Positions 26,770 through 35,260 of a stretch of 64,000 bases of DNA are shown piece by piece. This DNA is from an uncultured Eubacterium sp. (GTDB taxonomy: Bacteria; Bacillota; Clostridia; Lachnospirales; Lachnospiraceae), in assembly GCA_945939115.1 (NCBI GenBank), contig CAMEVC010000003.1:1-64000 (forward strand), in the 5' to 3' direction. The notes under the pieces are model-generated. The model worked only from the letters and a program-made list of their open reading frames with translations. It did no database searches and was not told where the DNA came from. Each line of letters opens with the position of its first letter. The first letter of the stretch is position 1. The position numbers and the translations under genes are program-made.

Positions 26770-28531
26770 GGAAAGCACCTCCCTCACGAGGCAGTGCTCC
26801 CTGTTCGTAATAGAGTCCGGCATATCCGCTGCATCTGCCAAGCATTTCATCGTGAGTCCCGGTTACAGCCTTTCCATCCTCCAACCATACAATCTTGTCA
26901 AGTTCAGGAAATAAATACAATCTGTGGGATATTAAAATGATAATGCTATTATCATAATGATTTCTAAGATATTGGAATATACCCTGTTCTGTTTCCCTAT
27001 CCAGAGCAGAAAACGGGTCATCAAGTATCATCACCGGTCTGTCAAGATGCATAGTTCGCGACAATGCGAGCCTCTGAGCCTGCCCTCCGGACAACTTTGA
27101 TCCTCCATTTCCAATAACAGTCTCAATTCCATTCTCCATCTCACTCACTTCATGATTCATACATACGGCTTGTATATATTCCCATGCAGAACCCTCAGTG
27201 CCGAGAAGAATATTATTATCTATGGCATCATTAAACAGCTCTGTATCATGCCCAAGATAACCGAAAATTTCTGTTCTCCGGGCATTGTCCATATCACGTA
27301 TCTCATCACCCGAGAATTTAATACTACCCTCATATGGATATTCGCATAGAAATGTTCTTCCTAATGTAGATTTACCACTGGCGACAGAGCCTGTAATCCC
27401 TATAATCTGCCCGGGTTGTGCAGAAAAGGAAACATCTTTAAGTATTGTGCTGCCATCCGGATATGTAAATCCAAGGTGTGACACCGTAAGTTCACCCGGA
27501 TCCGACTTCTTAATATGTCCATCATGCTTTTCTTCCTTAAGCAATGGCTTTATACGTTTCCATGAAACCTGCGCTTTATGAACCGCATTAAACAGCTTTG
27601 CCGCATGGGAGGACTTAACCGAAAGCTTTGTAAAACATGACACAAAGGTTGTAAATGTTGCCACATCCCATACTTTCCATCCTGTTCCCAGAACATTTCT
27701 GCTCCCGTAATACAGAATAAATAAAACTCCGACCATAGAAATAACCCTGTAAACAGGAGGGAAAGCGGCATTCCATATATTCGCCCTCACAGCACTTTTC
27801 TCATATGCCGAGAGGTTCTTTTCATATGCATCCCTTCTTTCCTGTTCTTGCCCATAAATCCTATATGTCATTGCATTGGAAACTCTTTCCAGTGTAGCGG
27901 CACTGAGCGTTCCTGCCTGTTCTTTATATGCCGCTCCTGTGCGCTGCACAATTCCTTTCATCTTCTCTGCAATCATATAGGACACTGGCGGAAATAACAT
28001 ACTAAGAAGCGCCAGCCTCCAGTCGTAAAGCAGAAGCATCCCCGCATAAGCAGCCAATGCCACACCTGTATCAAATATTTCCGTTGTAAACTTCCTCATT
28101 CCTTCTGCACAATCGTCTACATCCTGCATAGCCTTAGTCATAACATTGCCTTCGCCTCCTTCATCCAGCTGGATTTTACTTCTATGCACAAGATTATTAT
28201 AGAGAATTAGCTTCATTCTTTTGTTAACATTATTGGAGAATCTCCGGACAAACAATCTCTTGATAAACCTCGAAATCTGAACAACTGCAATAACAGCCAC
28301 ATAACTTCCGGCAAGAACTGCCATATCTGCAAATGCAGCTTTTCCCCCGAGTATATCAACGAGACATCCCGTCATCTTACCTTCAAACCATGGTCCGGCA
28401 AGAAGTCCGATGTTATATATAAGTCCCGAAACTGAAATCACAAATAGCACAACCCATTCTGCCTTAAAATACGATGATATCCTGTCCGGGATAAATTTTG
28501 TCCTGTAATCATCATTATTGTACATACGCAT
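26762..28531 (-). CDS. ABC exporter subunit with degenerate Walker B (heterodimer partner A)
   Basis: A 589 aa half-transporter with a six-segment exporter domain and an ATPase domain. P-loop GSVASGKST, canonical signature LSGGQAQRLALSR, and H-loop ISHRL are present. Walker B is VMILDDPFSAL: Asp replaces the catalytic Glu. Together with the FSQGQ signature of the partner this makes one degenerate and one active ATP site, as in known heterodimeric exporters of the BmrCD/TM287-288 type. It is the first gene of the pair and lies beside a structured repeat and, divergently, the riboswitch-controlled exchanger. The substrate is not evident. Confidence 0.88.
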   Translation of the reverse strand: MRMYNNDDYRTKFIPDRISSYFKAEWVVLFVISVSGLIYNIGLLAGPWFEGKMTGCLVDILGGKAAFADMAVLAGSYVAVIAVVQISRFIKRLFVRRFSNNVNKRMKLILYNNLVHRSKIQLDEGGEGNVMTKAMQDVDDCAEGMRKFTTEIFDTGVALAAYAGMLLLYDWRLALLSMLFPPVSYMIAEKMKGIVQRTGAAYKEQAGTLSAATLERVSNAMTYRIYGQEQERRDAYEKNLSAYEKSAVRANIWNAAFPPVYRVISMVGVLFILYYGSRNVLGTGWKVWDVATFTTFVSCFTKLSVKSSHAAKLFNAVHKAQVSWKRIKPLLKEEKHDGHIKKSDPGELTVSHLGFTYPDGSTILKDVSFSAQPGQIIGITGSVASGKSTLGRTFLCEYPYEGSIKFSGDEIRDMDNARRTEIFGYLGHDTELFNDAIDNNILLGTEGSAWEYIQAVCMNHEVSEMENGIETVIGNGGSKLSGGQAQRLALSRTMHLDRPVMILDDPFSALDRETEQGIFQYLRNHYDNSIIILISHRLYLFPELDKIVWLEDGKAVTGTHDEMLGRCSGYAGLYYEQGALPREGGAFHE

Positions 28532-28562
28532 TACCCTCTACGATGTAATATGCATTTATTAT

Positions 28563-28680
28563 ATCACGATTCGCACTTCGTGCTTGACGATTTCTTCGAA
28601 ATCTATCGTGATCGCCATTCGCCGCTCGCTATGAACAAGCTACGCTTGCTCCAGCTCGCTAACGCTCAATATATCACAAT
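28563..28680. repeat. structured intergenic repeat-like element (nested palindromes)
   Basis: ATCACGAT (28563-28570) pairs with ATCGTGAT (28605-28612). Between them are two perfect hairpins: GCACTTCGTGC (28573-28583) and GATTTCTTCGAAATC (28589-28603), giving a three-way junction. A GC-rich tract with another hairpin (CAAGCTACGCTTG, 28637-28649) follows. TATATCAC occurs at both ends of the block. Its base composition stands out from the AT-rich surroundings. It looks like a dispersed repeat such as a REP or MITE-like unit. Confidence 0.6.
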
Positions 28681-28691
28681 AATAAAAATGT

Positions 28692-28720
28692 TTGACACAT
28701 TCTGTGGCATATAATAATAT
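28692..28720 (+). promoter_or_regulatory. promoter upstream of the Mn2+ riboswitch
   Basis: Perfect TTGACA (28692-28697), 17-base spacer, TAATAT (28715-28720). The predicted start near 28727 coincides with the 5' end of the riboswitch aptamer. Confidence 0.8.
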
Positions 28721-28725
28721 AATAC

Positions 28726-28823
28726 TGTAAGAGGGAGTAGTTAGCATCCTCATCCTGGGTGCAATAATAATCGTCATCACGCCGAAAGGCCGGTTATTAT
28801 TATAATGTAACGAGACTTTTATC
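28726..28823 (+). ncRNA. yybP-ykoY (Mn2+-sensing) riboswitch aptamer
   Basis: The leader has the conserved yybP-ykoY pieces in order: GGGAGTAG near the 5' end, then ATCGTCATCACGCCG, a hairpin closed by CCGGTTATTATTAT, and ACGAGACTTTT at the 3' end. The end segments AAGAG and CTTTT can form P1. AATAATAAT of the 5' arm pairs with the ATTATTATT side of the internal helix. This family binds Mn2+. The 3' side of P1 is shared with the 5' arm of the terminator at 28812-28857, so ligand binding should block termination (an ON switch). The downstream gene is a CaCA-type cation exchanger. Confidence 0.85.
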
Positions 28824-28857
28824 AATCATTTTGATGCGATAAAGGGCTCTTTTTTTA
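28812..28857 (+). terminator. riboswitch expression-platform terminator
   Basis: GAGACTTTTATC (28812-28823) pairs with GATAAAGGGCTC (28838-28849), followed by eight T. The 5' arm overlaps the aptamer P1 strand, so the two structures are mutually exclusive. Confidence 0.85.
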
Positions 28858-28897
28858 TACCTGTATTCCATACCTTTATCGCAGGAAAGGAGTATAT

Positions 28898-29815
28898 ATG
28901 GAATATTTGTTACTAATAATCGGCTTTGCACTTCTTGTAAAAGGTGCAGATTTCTTCGTTGAGGGAAGTTCTTCCCTTGCCAAAATCCTCAAAGTACCAA
29001 GCGTTATAATCGGTCTTACTATCGTCGCAATGGGAACCAGCGCCCCGGAAGCATCCGTGAGCATCAATGCTGCCCTGTCCGGGAATAATGGTATAGCCAT
29101 AAGCAACATCGTAGGCTCTAATATTTTTAACGGGCTTGTTGTTGTAGGTATATGCGCATTTATGGCAGGCTTTAACACAAACCGCGATATCTTAAAACGC
29201 GATATACCGCTAAACATCCTGATTACCATTGTTCTATGCTTCATGTTCATTGATGGAAAACTTAACAGAATTGAGGGTATTATTCTTCTTATAGGCATGG
29301 CTGCATATCTTTCATGCATGATAATATCCGCTTTAAAAAACCGTGAACAGGGCGAAAACTGTAAGGTAATGCCTCTTCCCAAGAGTCTCCTCTTCATCGC
29401 AGGAGGACTTGCAGCAGTTATATTCGGCGGTAACCTGGTCGTTGACAATGCGAGTCTTATCGCCGCCAATTTCGGCGTGAGCCAGAACTTTATCGGTCTT
29501 ACCATCGTCGCTATCGGAACTTCCCTGCCTGAGCTTGTCACCTCCATCGTAGCCACACGCAAAGGCGACAGCGGATTAGCTCTGGGCAATGCCATCGGTT
29601 CTAACATATTCAACATACTATTCATACTCGGTATGTCCGCTGCTATTGCGCCTCTGACTGTACTCCAAGAATCATTTATAGACTGTATCATTCTTCTTGT
29701 AAGTGCGGTAGTTCTGTTTATCTTTGCATTTACCAGAAAATCCATGAACAGATGGGAAGGCGCAACATGTGTACTTCTGTATGCTGCTTATACAGCATAT
29801 CTTTTCATCCGATAA
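28898..29815 (+). CDS. CaCA-family cation (Na+/Ca2+-type) exchanger under Mn2+ riboswitch
   Basis: A 305 aa polytopic protein of the YrbG-like calcium/cation exchanger family, with about ten membrane segments in two inverted halves. The two alpha-repeats are visible: MGTSAPEASVSINAAL followed by SNIVGSNIFNGL, and IGTSLPELVTSIVA followed by GNAIGSNIFNILF. The acidic and Ser/Asn residues there bind the cation. AAAGGAG precedes the ATG. A Mn2+-type riboswitch and its terminator lie in the leader, so Mn2+ export or Ca2+/Mn2+ homeostasis is the likely role. The 3' end overlaps the convergent XrtG-operon gene by 28 bases. Confidence 0.9.
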   Translation: MEYLLLIIGFALLVKGADFFVEGSSSLAKILKVPSVIIGLTIVAMGTSAPEASVSINAALSGNNGIAISNIVGSNIFNGLVVVGICAFMAGFNTNRDILKRDIPLNILITIVLCFMFIDGKLNRIEGIILLIGMAAYLSCMIISALKNREQGENCKVMPLPKSLLFIAGGLAAVIFGGNLVVDNASLIAANFGVSQNFIGLTIVAIGTSLPELVTSIVATRKGDSGLALGNAIGSNIFNILFILGMSAAIAPLTVLQESFIDCIILLVSAVVLFIFAFTRKSMNRWEGATCVLLYAAYTAYLFIR

Positions 29816-32241
29816 TTAATAATCATCCACACCACAGTAAGCACAACCCCGGCTGCGCTCACTGCAATACCCTGCCACAGATATGGCACTTTCATACGGA
29901 TAACCGTTTCACCTCTGTCCACATAGAGAAGATTATTCTTCTTCTCTATGTGTGATGAGGAACTAAATATATCATGATATGCAAGACTTGTATTTACATT
30001 GTTCCTGTCAGATGTGATAGTAATACTGTTTTTTCCGTATTCAATATTAATAGGAACTATCCTTCTATCCGGCAGGCTGTCTGACTCAAGACCTGTCATA
30101 TCTTCAAGGAGCTTTCCAACTGTATCATCATTAGTCAGACTGTAGAAATACGACAGATTCAAACCAGAAATAATTATATTGTCATTTTTAACTGTTCCGT
30201 AGAAACTTAATTCAAGTCCGTTATCATAGAATGTTCCCCACACGTCATCAAGACCATCCAGATAAACCGTCTGCCATGTGGTATATCCCTGCGGGAACAT
30301 ATCAGCATAGACCTTTCCTATTCTGGTATCCATATCAGGATATCCGTTCTGAAAGGTTATTGTGCTACATGTCACTCCAAGAAATGTCTGGCTGTGTGTC
30401 TTCTTATCCATAGGCATTCCATCTGCATATATTACCACCTTGACACCCTTCTCGCTAAGACGGACAACCAAATCCTCCGCCTCATCAACATCATCATATG
30501 TGAATCCGTCGAGAAAAACTGTCTTATATTGTGAAAGCTCGTCAAAGGAATAATCATCCAGTTTGCAGGACTCTCCCTCTGTTGCAGAAGGAAACGCCCT
30601 TGTTATATCAGAGGCTCCTGTCCCGATAGCTATTGCCTCATATTCACATACCGTCCCCCAATTCCCTGCAATGTCAATATGATACAATCTGTAGCCGGAA
30701 TTGAAGCCTGCCAGCTTATATCCTGCTGCTTCGGCCGCCTTGTCCATTCTTCCCACTACATCTCCATAGCCCTTTAAAGATGAAAGCCTTACAAGAACCG
30801 TATCATTTCCAAGTTCAAGGCATCTGTCAAACATATAATAAAAATTACCGTTTGCCATGGCTTTATTCAGATTCATTACATTTACTGCTGTATTGGCAGC
30901 TTCCCGTCCTGCACCAAATGTAGCTGGAACCGGATTGTCATAATTAGATACAAGCCATGCTCCGGACGCACCAAGACTACTCTCATCCATAAGAGCCATC
31001 CTCTGGCTGGTTATCTGTTTTGCCAAAGTTATAAGTGTATTATCCTGCAACGTGTCAAAACGCTCACTGGCAGGCTGTCCATTATGCTCTCCTGTTACAA
31101 GAAGAAGTGACGGAACCGTATCTGCAGTCAGTAGCAGAACAAACATAATAACAACAGGTTTTTTAAGAGAATCCCACATAAGGAAACTCATTAGAATCAT
31201 ACACAATGCAATAGAAATAAACCTAAGCATCCAGAGATACTGGCTTCCCGGAAGATGCTTAAGCACAGGATATAAAGAATTAGTTGTCAATATAAGGATG
31301 ATAATTCCGGTCAGAAAGCCTGTCCTCGTTTTCTTATATCCGAAGAATATACCAAATATGGCTATAAACATTGCAGCAAATCCAAAATAAAAGTTTGAAT
31401 TACCACTCTTCAGACGTTCAACAGGATTAATGGAAATCCAGATACTCTGGAAGAAATTAGACATATTTTCCGAATTATCAAGGGATGTAATTCCTCCCCT
31501 TAAGGACGCAACCATCCACACTCCTATAATCATAAAACTTAGTATTATAGATATAAGTGTGTTTAAAACAGCTCTCTTGCTGCCTTTTTGTATTATATAA
31601 ACAATACAATATACTATTACCGCCAGTGCAACCATTCCGGCATAGCCGAGATGGCATAGAGCCATCAGGTCAAAGCTTATAATAATAAGTGGTATATAGC
31701 GCAAACATTTGTCAGACAGATACTTATATACTGCAAAAATAAATATTGGAAGAAATATCATACTCAGTGACCTTGCCAGATTCCCCTCCACAAACATTGC
31801 AAGAAGATTATTAGGCATAAAAAACCATAATAGTCCGACAAAAGCTCCAAGGTATGGTCTTTCCATGCTGCGGCCAATAAAAAGCCATGGAATTGCTCCA
31901 TACAGGCATACCAGTCCCACAAAAATTAAATATCCTCCAAACTGGCTTCCTCCCGCTGCAAACTGGCAAAACGCCATAAAATATGCAGGAAGAGGCGCCC
32001 AGTAACGGAGTAACTCAACTCCGTTATACCACATAGAATCATATAAAGGGTACCAGTTTCCCGCCTTTATTGAATTATATACAAAATCACCTCTGTAGAC
32101 ATGATACATAGTATCAGAACCAGAAGGGTATGTCCCGTTATTTCCAACCAGCCAAACAACTAATACCGCTGTAGCCATATACACCAACGGCATAAAAATA
32201 AGCAGATAATTCGCTTTGGTCTTCTTCAATTCGTACTCCAA
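29788..32241 (-). CDS. PTPS-related large membrane protein of the XrtG operon
   Basis: An 817 aa protein. The first half (about 12-450) has around a dozen membrane segments, with outside loops such as GTYPSGSDTMYHVYRGD and YNGVELLRYWAPLPAY, a glycosyltransferase-like (GT-C) arrangement. This matches the family named 6-pyruvoyl-tetrahydropterin synthase-related membrane protein. The second half is a large outside domain with alpha/beta character, and a last membrane segment near the C-terminus. It starts with TTG (AAAGGCGG upstream) and is the last gene of the six-gene XrtG operon. A role in glycosylating sorted surface proteins is inferred from context and fold only. Confidence 0.75.
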   Translation of the reverse strand: MEYELKKTKANYLLIFMPLVYMATAVLVVWLVGNNGTYPSGSDTMYHVYRGDFVYNSIKAGNWYPLYDSMWYNGVELLRYWAPLPAYFMAFCQFAAGGSQFGGYLIFVGLVCLYGAIPWLFIGRSMERPYLGAFVGLLWFFMPNNLLAMFVEGNLARSLSMIFLPIFIFAVYKYLSDKCLRYIPLIIISFDLMALCHLGYAGMVALAVIVYCIVYIIQKGSKRAVLNTLISIILSFMIIGVWMVASLRGGITSLDNSENMSNFFQSIWISINPVERLKSGNSNFYFGFAAMFIAIFGIFFGYKKTRTGFLTGIIILILTTNSLYPVLKHLPGSQYLWMLRFISIALCMILMSFLMWDSLKKPVVIMFVLLLTADTVPSLLLVTGEHNGQPASERFDTLQDNTLITLAKQITSQRMALMDESSLGASGAWLVSNYDNPVPATFGAGREAANTAVNVMNLNKAMANGNFYYMFDRCLELGNDTVLVRLSSLKGYGDVVGRMDKAAEAAGYKLAGFNSGYRLYHIDIAGNWGTVCEYEAIAIGTGASDITRAFPSATEGESCKLDDYSFDELSQYKTVFLDGFTYDDVDEAEDLVVRLSEKGVKVVIYADGMPMDKKTHSQTFLGVTCSTITFQNGYPDMDTRIGKVYADMFPQGYTTWQTVYLDGLDDVWGTFYDNGLELSFYGTVKNDNIIISGLNLSYFYSLTNDDTVGKLLEDMTGLESDSLPDRRIVPINIEYGKNSITITSDRNNVNTSLAYHDIFSSSSHIEKKNNLLYVDRGETVIRMKVPYLWQGIAVSAAGVVLTVVWMIINYRMKRYAV

Positions 32242-32261
32242 TCCGCCTTTATTCCAGCATA

Positions 32262-32729
32262 TTACTTACCCTTGACTATCTCATCAAGCACAACATCCAT
32301 AACATCCGACATTATCCTGTCGTCTGTTTTTTTATTCATCATCTCATGTTCTTCCATTTCTGATATATTGACAATATAGCTTCTGGTAGGTGTCTCACTC
32401 GCCTCAACACTTGTCAGCATACCTCCTATGTCATATATGATACGGCAGAACTCCTCTGAAAAAAAATCTGTTACATTCTCTATGGTTGGAAGAACAGCAT
32501 CAAAAGGCTCTATTTCGTTGAGTATTTTGTTCTGATATCTCTCTAAGAATTCTGAAATACCATTTTCAAATGTTTTAAACTCAACAAATGAACTTCTTCC
32601 AAATTTAATATCCAGGGCAAACTCCCATGTATGGGGATGAATTTCTCCCTTAGTCCCATTGATAATAATGTAATGTCTCATATTAAGATAAAACTTCATT
32701 CTATATACGCGATATAACTTAACTGCCAT
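32262..32729 (-). CDS. QueD/PTPS-like protein lacking the catalytic Cys, XrtG operon
   Basis: A 155 aa protein with the 6-pyruvoyl-tetrahydropterin synthase / QueD fold pattern: MRHYI (first metal His), HPHTWEF (the HxH metal pair), FVEFKTFENGISEFL, PFDAVLPTIENVTDFF and a late VEASETPT with the conserved Glu. The cysteine normally found before HxH is absent (IIINGTKGEIHPH). Metal binding is therefore likely, but classical PTPS catalysis is doubtful. The ATG at 32729 has AAAGGAAT upstream. This family is a known companion of XrtG exosortases. Its role there is unknown. Confidence 0.75.
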   Translation of the reverse strand: MAVKLYRVYRMKFYLNMRHYIIINGTKGEIHPHTWEFALDIKFGRSSFVEFKTFENGISEFLERYQNKILNEIEPFDAVLPTIENVTDFFSEEFCRIIYDIGGMLTSVEASETPTRSYIVNISEMEEHEMMNKKTDDRIMSDVMDVVLDEIVKGK

Positions 32730-32752
32730 ACTATTCCTTTCTCCACACGCTG

Positions 32753-33844
32753 TCATAATGCATGTTCGCCAAATCTGTCTCTTAACACATCTGCATCAGC
32801 CTGTCCTTTTACAGTATAGGTATTTTCAACAACTATACCTTCCTCTATCAGGGTTGCAATACTCTTATCTGCCTGTTCCATACCTATCTCTACAAATATA
32901 AGGACAATATCCTGATTGAGATATCTGAAACGAATCACATTATCATCAAGAATATAGACTGCCCTGGAAATAAACCGGTCTCTTTGCTCCTCATTCATGC
33001 AATGAATATGAATAAGAGTGACAGGCGATATATTTCTCTGGACAAGCTTATCAATAAAGGGAACAATTGCCCTCTGTTCCCACACATTATTACGGGTATC
33101 ATGCAAATCTCTGTCCATAAGCTTCTGATTCATCTTAGACAGTATAACATTTAACGTATCAATAGTATCTTTCTGGGAGTCAATCTTAATCTGCTGTTCT
33201 TTTACTCTGTGGGCAAAAAACATTGAGACAACTATAAACACCAGTAATATCACAACAATAAATGTTTTCATCTGAATCTTAATCTGAAGATACTGGTTAT
33301 TATCAAGAAGCACATCCTTATCCGTCAGAAGACACATCCTGTATAACTCATCCTTGTATTCAAATGAAACCCCTGATGCGACATACATATTACCGCTGAT
33401 TTCTATGTATCCGTGGGTAACACGGTTTACTTCCAGTCCCTTGATAAACTTCTTGGCACTATCCGAAACATAATATGATGTTGGTGCCACGCCTTTGTAT
33501 TTGTTAGTTTCCAAAACATCCTTGACAAAAAGCATTGACTGGCTTTTTGAAAAAGTCCAGTATTTATTAGATGAGGAATCCATTGTTCCAAGGATATCGT
33601 TGATAATCTGTTCATCATCCCTGTTATCCTTTAAGTTAATCTGATCCAGCACTAACTGGACATAAGCATCCTGCTGCATTGCACAGACCTCCAGAATGCC
33701 ATCCTCATATGTGCTTATTCTTGTATATGCGAAAATCCCAGCCACAAGCGAGAAACATATTACGCACAAAGTCGTGACTCCCAGAATGTGCTGCCGTATC
33801 TTTTTGTTAATCTGATTATGCCCGTCATTCTTTTTAGGTTTCAT
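32753..33844 (-). CDS. membrane protein with outside sensor-like domain, XrtG operon
   Basis: A 363 aa protein with two membrane segments (about 19-40 and 190-212) flanking an extracytoplasmic domain of about 150 residues. A coiled stretch (KEQQIKIDSQKDTIDTLNVILSK shape) then leads to a cytoplasmic domain of about 120 residues. The cytoplasmic part (PFIDKLVQRNISPVTLIHIHC...ILDDNVIRFRYLNQDIVLIFVE) resembles a diverged GGDEF fold without its catalytic motif. I chose the ATG at 33844 with AGAGG upstream rather than the TTG eight codons earlier. It overlaps or abuts its neighbours closely. A sensor or regulator of the exosortase system is a guess. Confidence 0.65.
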   Translation of the reverse strand: MKPKKNDGHNQINKKIRQHILGVTTLCVICFSLVAGIFAYTRISTYEDGILEVCAMQQDAYVQLVLDQINLKDNRDDEQIINDILGTMDSSSNKYWTFSKSQSMLFVKDVLETNKYKGVAPTSYYVSDSAKKFIKGLEVNRVTHGYIEISGNMYVASGVSFEYKDELYRMCLLTDKDVLLDNNQYLQIKIQMKTFIVVILLVFIVVSMFFAHRVKEQQIKIDSQKDTIDTLNVILSKMNQKLMDRDLHDTRNNVWEQRAIVPFIDKLVQRNISPVTLIHIHCMNEEQRDRFISRAVYILDDNVIRFRYLNQDIVLIFVEIGMEQADKSIATLIEEGIVVENTYTVKGQADADVLRDRFGEHAL

Positions 33845-33877
33845 AGTAGGCCTCTTTTCTTCCTTCAAGCTAGTCTT

Positions 33878-35260
33878 TTACTTATTATTATCGTCCCCAT
33901 AATTAACAGCTTCCCGGATTCGCCTTATCACTCCGAGCGGCTTTTTGAAATCTCCCCTGATAACCGCTGCAAATGCTTTGCACTCCTCTGAAAATGTTCT
34001 CGTTTTCCACGAGCTGTCTGTCTCTATGCTGTTTATAATACCTGCCATTCTTATAAAGAACACAATAAAATTAAAGAAAGGCAGAAACATCACACACCAC
34101 CAGTGGCTCATGTAATACTTCCGTATGTGCTTGTTAACCTTCAGAAAATATGCCACTGTCAGAAAATACAGATATCCCGTCAATGTATACAGTGCAAAAA
34201 TTATTCCGGTAGACATAAGCACCACCTTGCCTGAATATCCTGCAACAATAAGACATATAAGAGCCAGATACCATATCATCCTTGGAAATGCAAATGTATG
34301 GTCATACAGCAGAGTCTTCACACTTATATTGCTGAACAGTTTCCTTAGCTTAAAGTCCTTATCCATAAACATCTTGGAGACTTCAAGACTTCCCCGCTGC
34401 CATCTCTGTCTCTGTGTGTACAACTTATTAAGATCCTCAATAGGGTCAACAAAAAACAGTGCATCCTCACACACCTCTATCCTCTCATGCAGAAGATATC
34501 GCATCTGAAAAGTAATATGTGTATCCTCACATATAGTATCAGTATTATACATCCATGACTTTAATACTGCTGACTTTCTGAATGCAGAGAATGCTCCTGA
34601 TAGTGTATAGACAGAATTAAGCTCCGATGCATAGCTTCTTCCTGCAAGAAAAGCCTGTGCATATTCCATAAATTCAAGATTTCTCAAAAGCCGTGAGAAA
34701 AAACCCTTATACTCCTTAATCTTATCAGGCCTTGTGAGAATTGCACCTGTCATGCAGTTTATATCTGTATTATTCTCAAATCTCATAACCATATTGAGCA
34801 GAGCATTTTTCTCAAGCATACCGTCACTGTCAAGGTTGATAATATATTTGCCGTCACTGTTATATAATGCCAGATTAAGCGCTCTTGACTTACCCTGTTC
34901 GGCATTCAGCCACTGCATAAGAAGTTCCGGAAACTGTTGCTGGCACTGGGCATATATTTCAAAACTATTATCCTGTCCTTTATTATTAACAAGAAAAATT
35001 CTTATTCTGTCATTAGGATATGTACTGTCGTTGATTGACTTAATACATTCATATAATGTATCAGCAGAATTATAAACCGGAATAATTAAAGATATTTCCG
35101 GAAAAACATTAATATCCTCCATCCGCGCCTTGCGCTTTATATTCCTCTTTATGAGAAGGAATACACTTCCCAGCGCCGGCACAATCTCCATAATGAAAGG
35201 GATTATAATCCATCCACCCCAGAAAAGAAAGGAATTAATAATTACCTTTATTGTTGTCAT
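33878..35260 (-). CDS. XrtG-associated family 2 glycosyltransferase
   Basis: A 460 aa processive-type GT-2 membrane enzyme. The N-terminal membrane segment is followed by the catalytic domain (about 50-290): EISLIIPVYNSADTLYECI, NLDSDGML (the DxD-type site), CEDTHITFQMRY (the ED acid) and QRQRWQRGSLE (the QxxRW motif). Three or four membrane segments follow, such as MIWYLALICLIVAGYSG and YFLTVAYFL. This organisation (as in cellulose/PNAG/hyaluronan synthases) and its position next to xrtG match the exosortase-G-associated glycosyltransferase family. Its start overlaps the end of xrtG by 26 bases. It likely builds a glycan linked to Firmicu-CTERM proteins; inferred. Confidence 0.88.
   Translation of the reverse strand: MTTIKVIINSFLFWGGWIIIPFIMEIVPALGSVFLLIKRNIKRKARMEDINVFPEISLIIPVYNSADTLYECIKSINDSTYPNDRIRIFLVNNKGQDNSFEIYAQCQQQFPELLMQWLNAEQGKSRALNLALYNSDGKYIINLDSDGMLEKNALLNMVMRFENNTDINCMTGAILTRPDKIKEYKGFFSRLLRNLEFMEYAQAFLAGRSYASELNSVYTLSGAFSAFRKSAVLKSWMYNTDTICEDTHITFQMRYLLHERIEVCEDALFFVDPIEDLNKLYTQRQRWQRGSLEVSKMFMDKDFKLRKLFSNISVKTLLYDHTFAFPRMIWYLALICLIVAGYSGKVVLMSTGIIFALYTLTGYLYFLTVAYFLKVNKHIRKYYMSHWWCVMFLPFFNFIVFFIRMAGIINSIETDSSWKTRTFSEECKAFAAVIRGDFKKPLGVIRRIREAVNYGDDNNK

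Noticed and set aside
28563..28680. CRISPR array
   Set aside because: The palindromes are nested and not repeated with regular spacers; nowhere in the window is there a spaced direct-repeat array.
28876..29745. 289-codon minus-strand ORF antisense to the cation exchanger
   Set aside because: Mirror frame of a strongly conserved membrane protein gene; no RBS, and the sense gene has promoter, riboswitch and family match.
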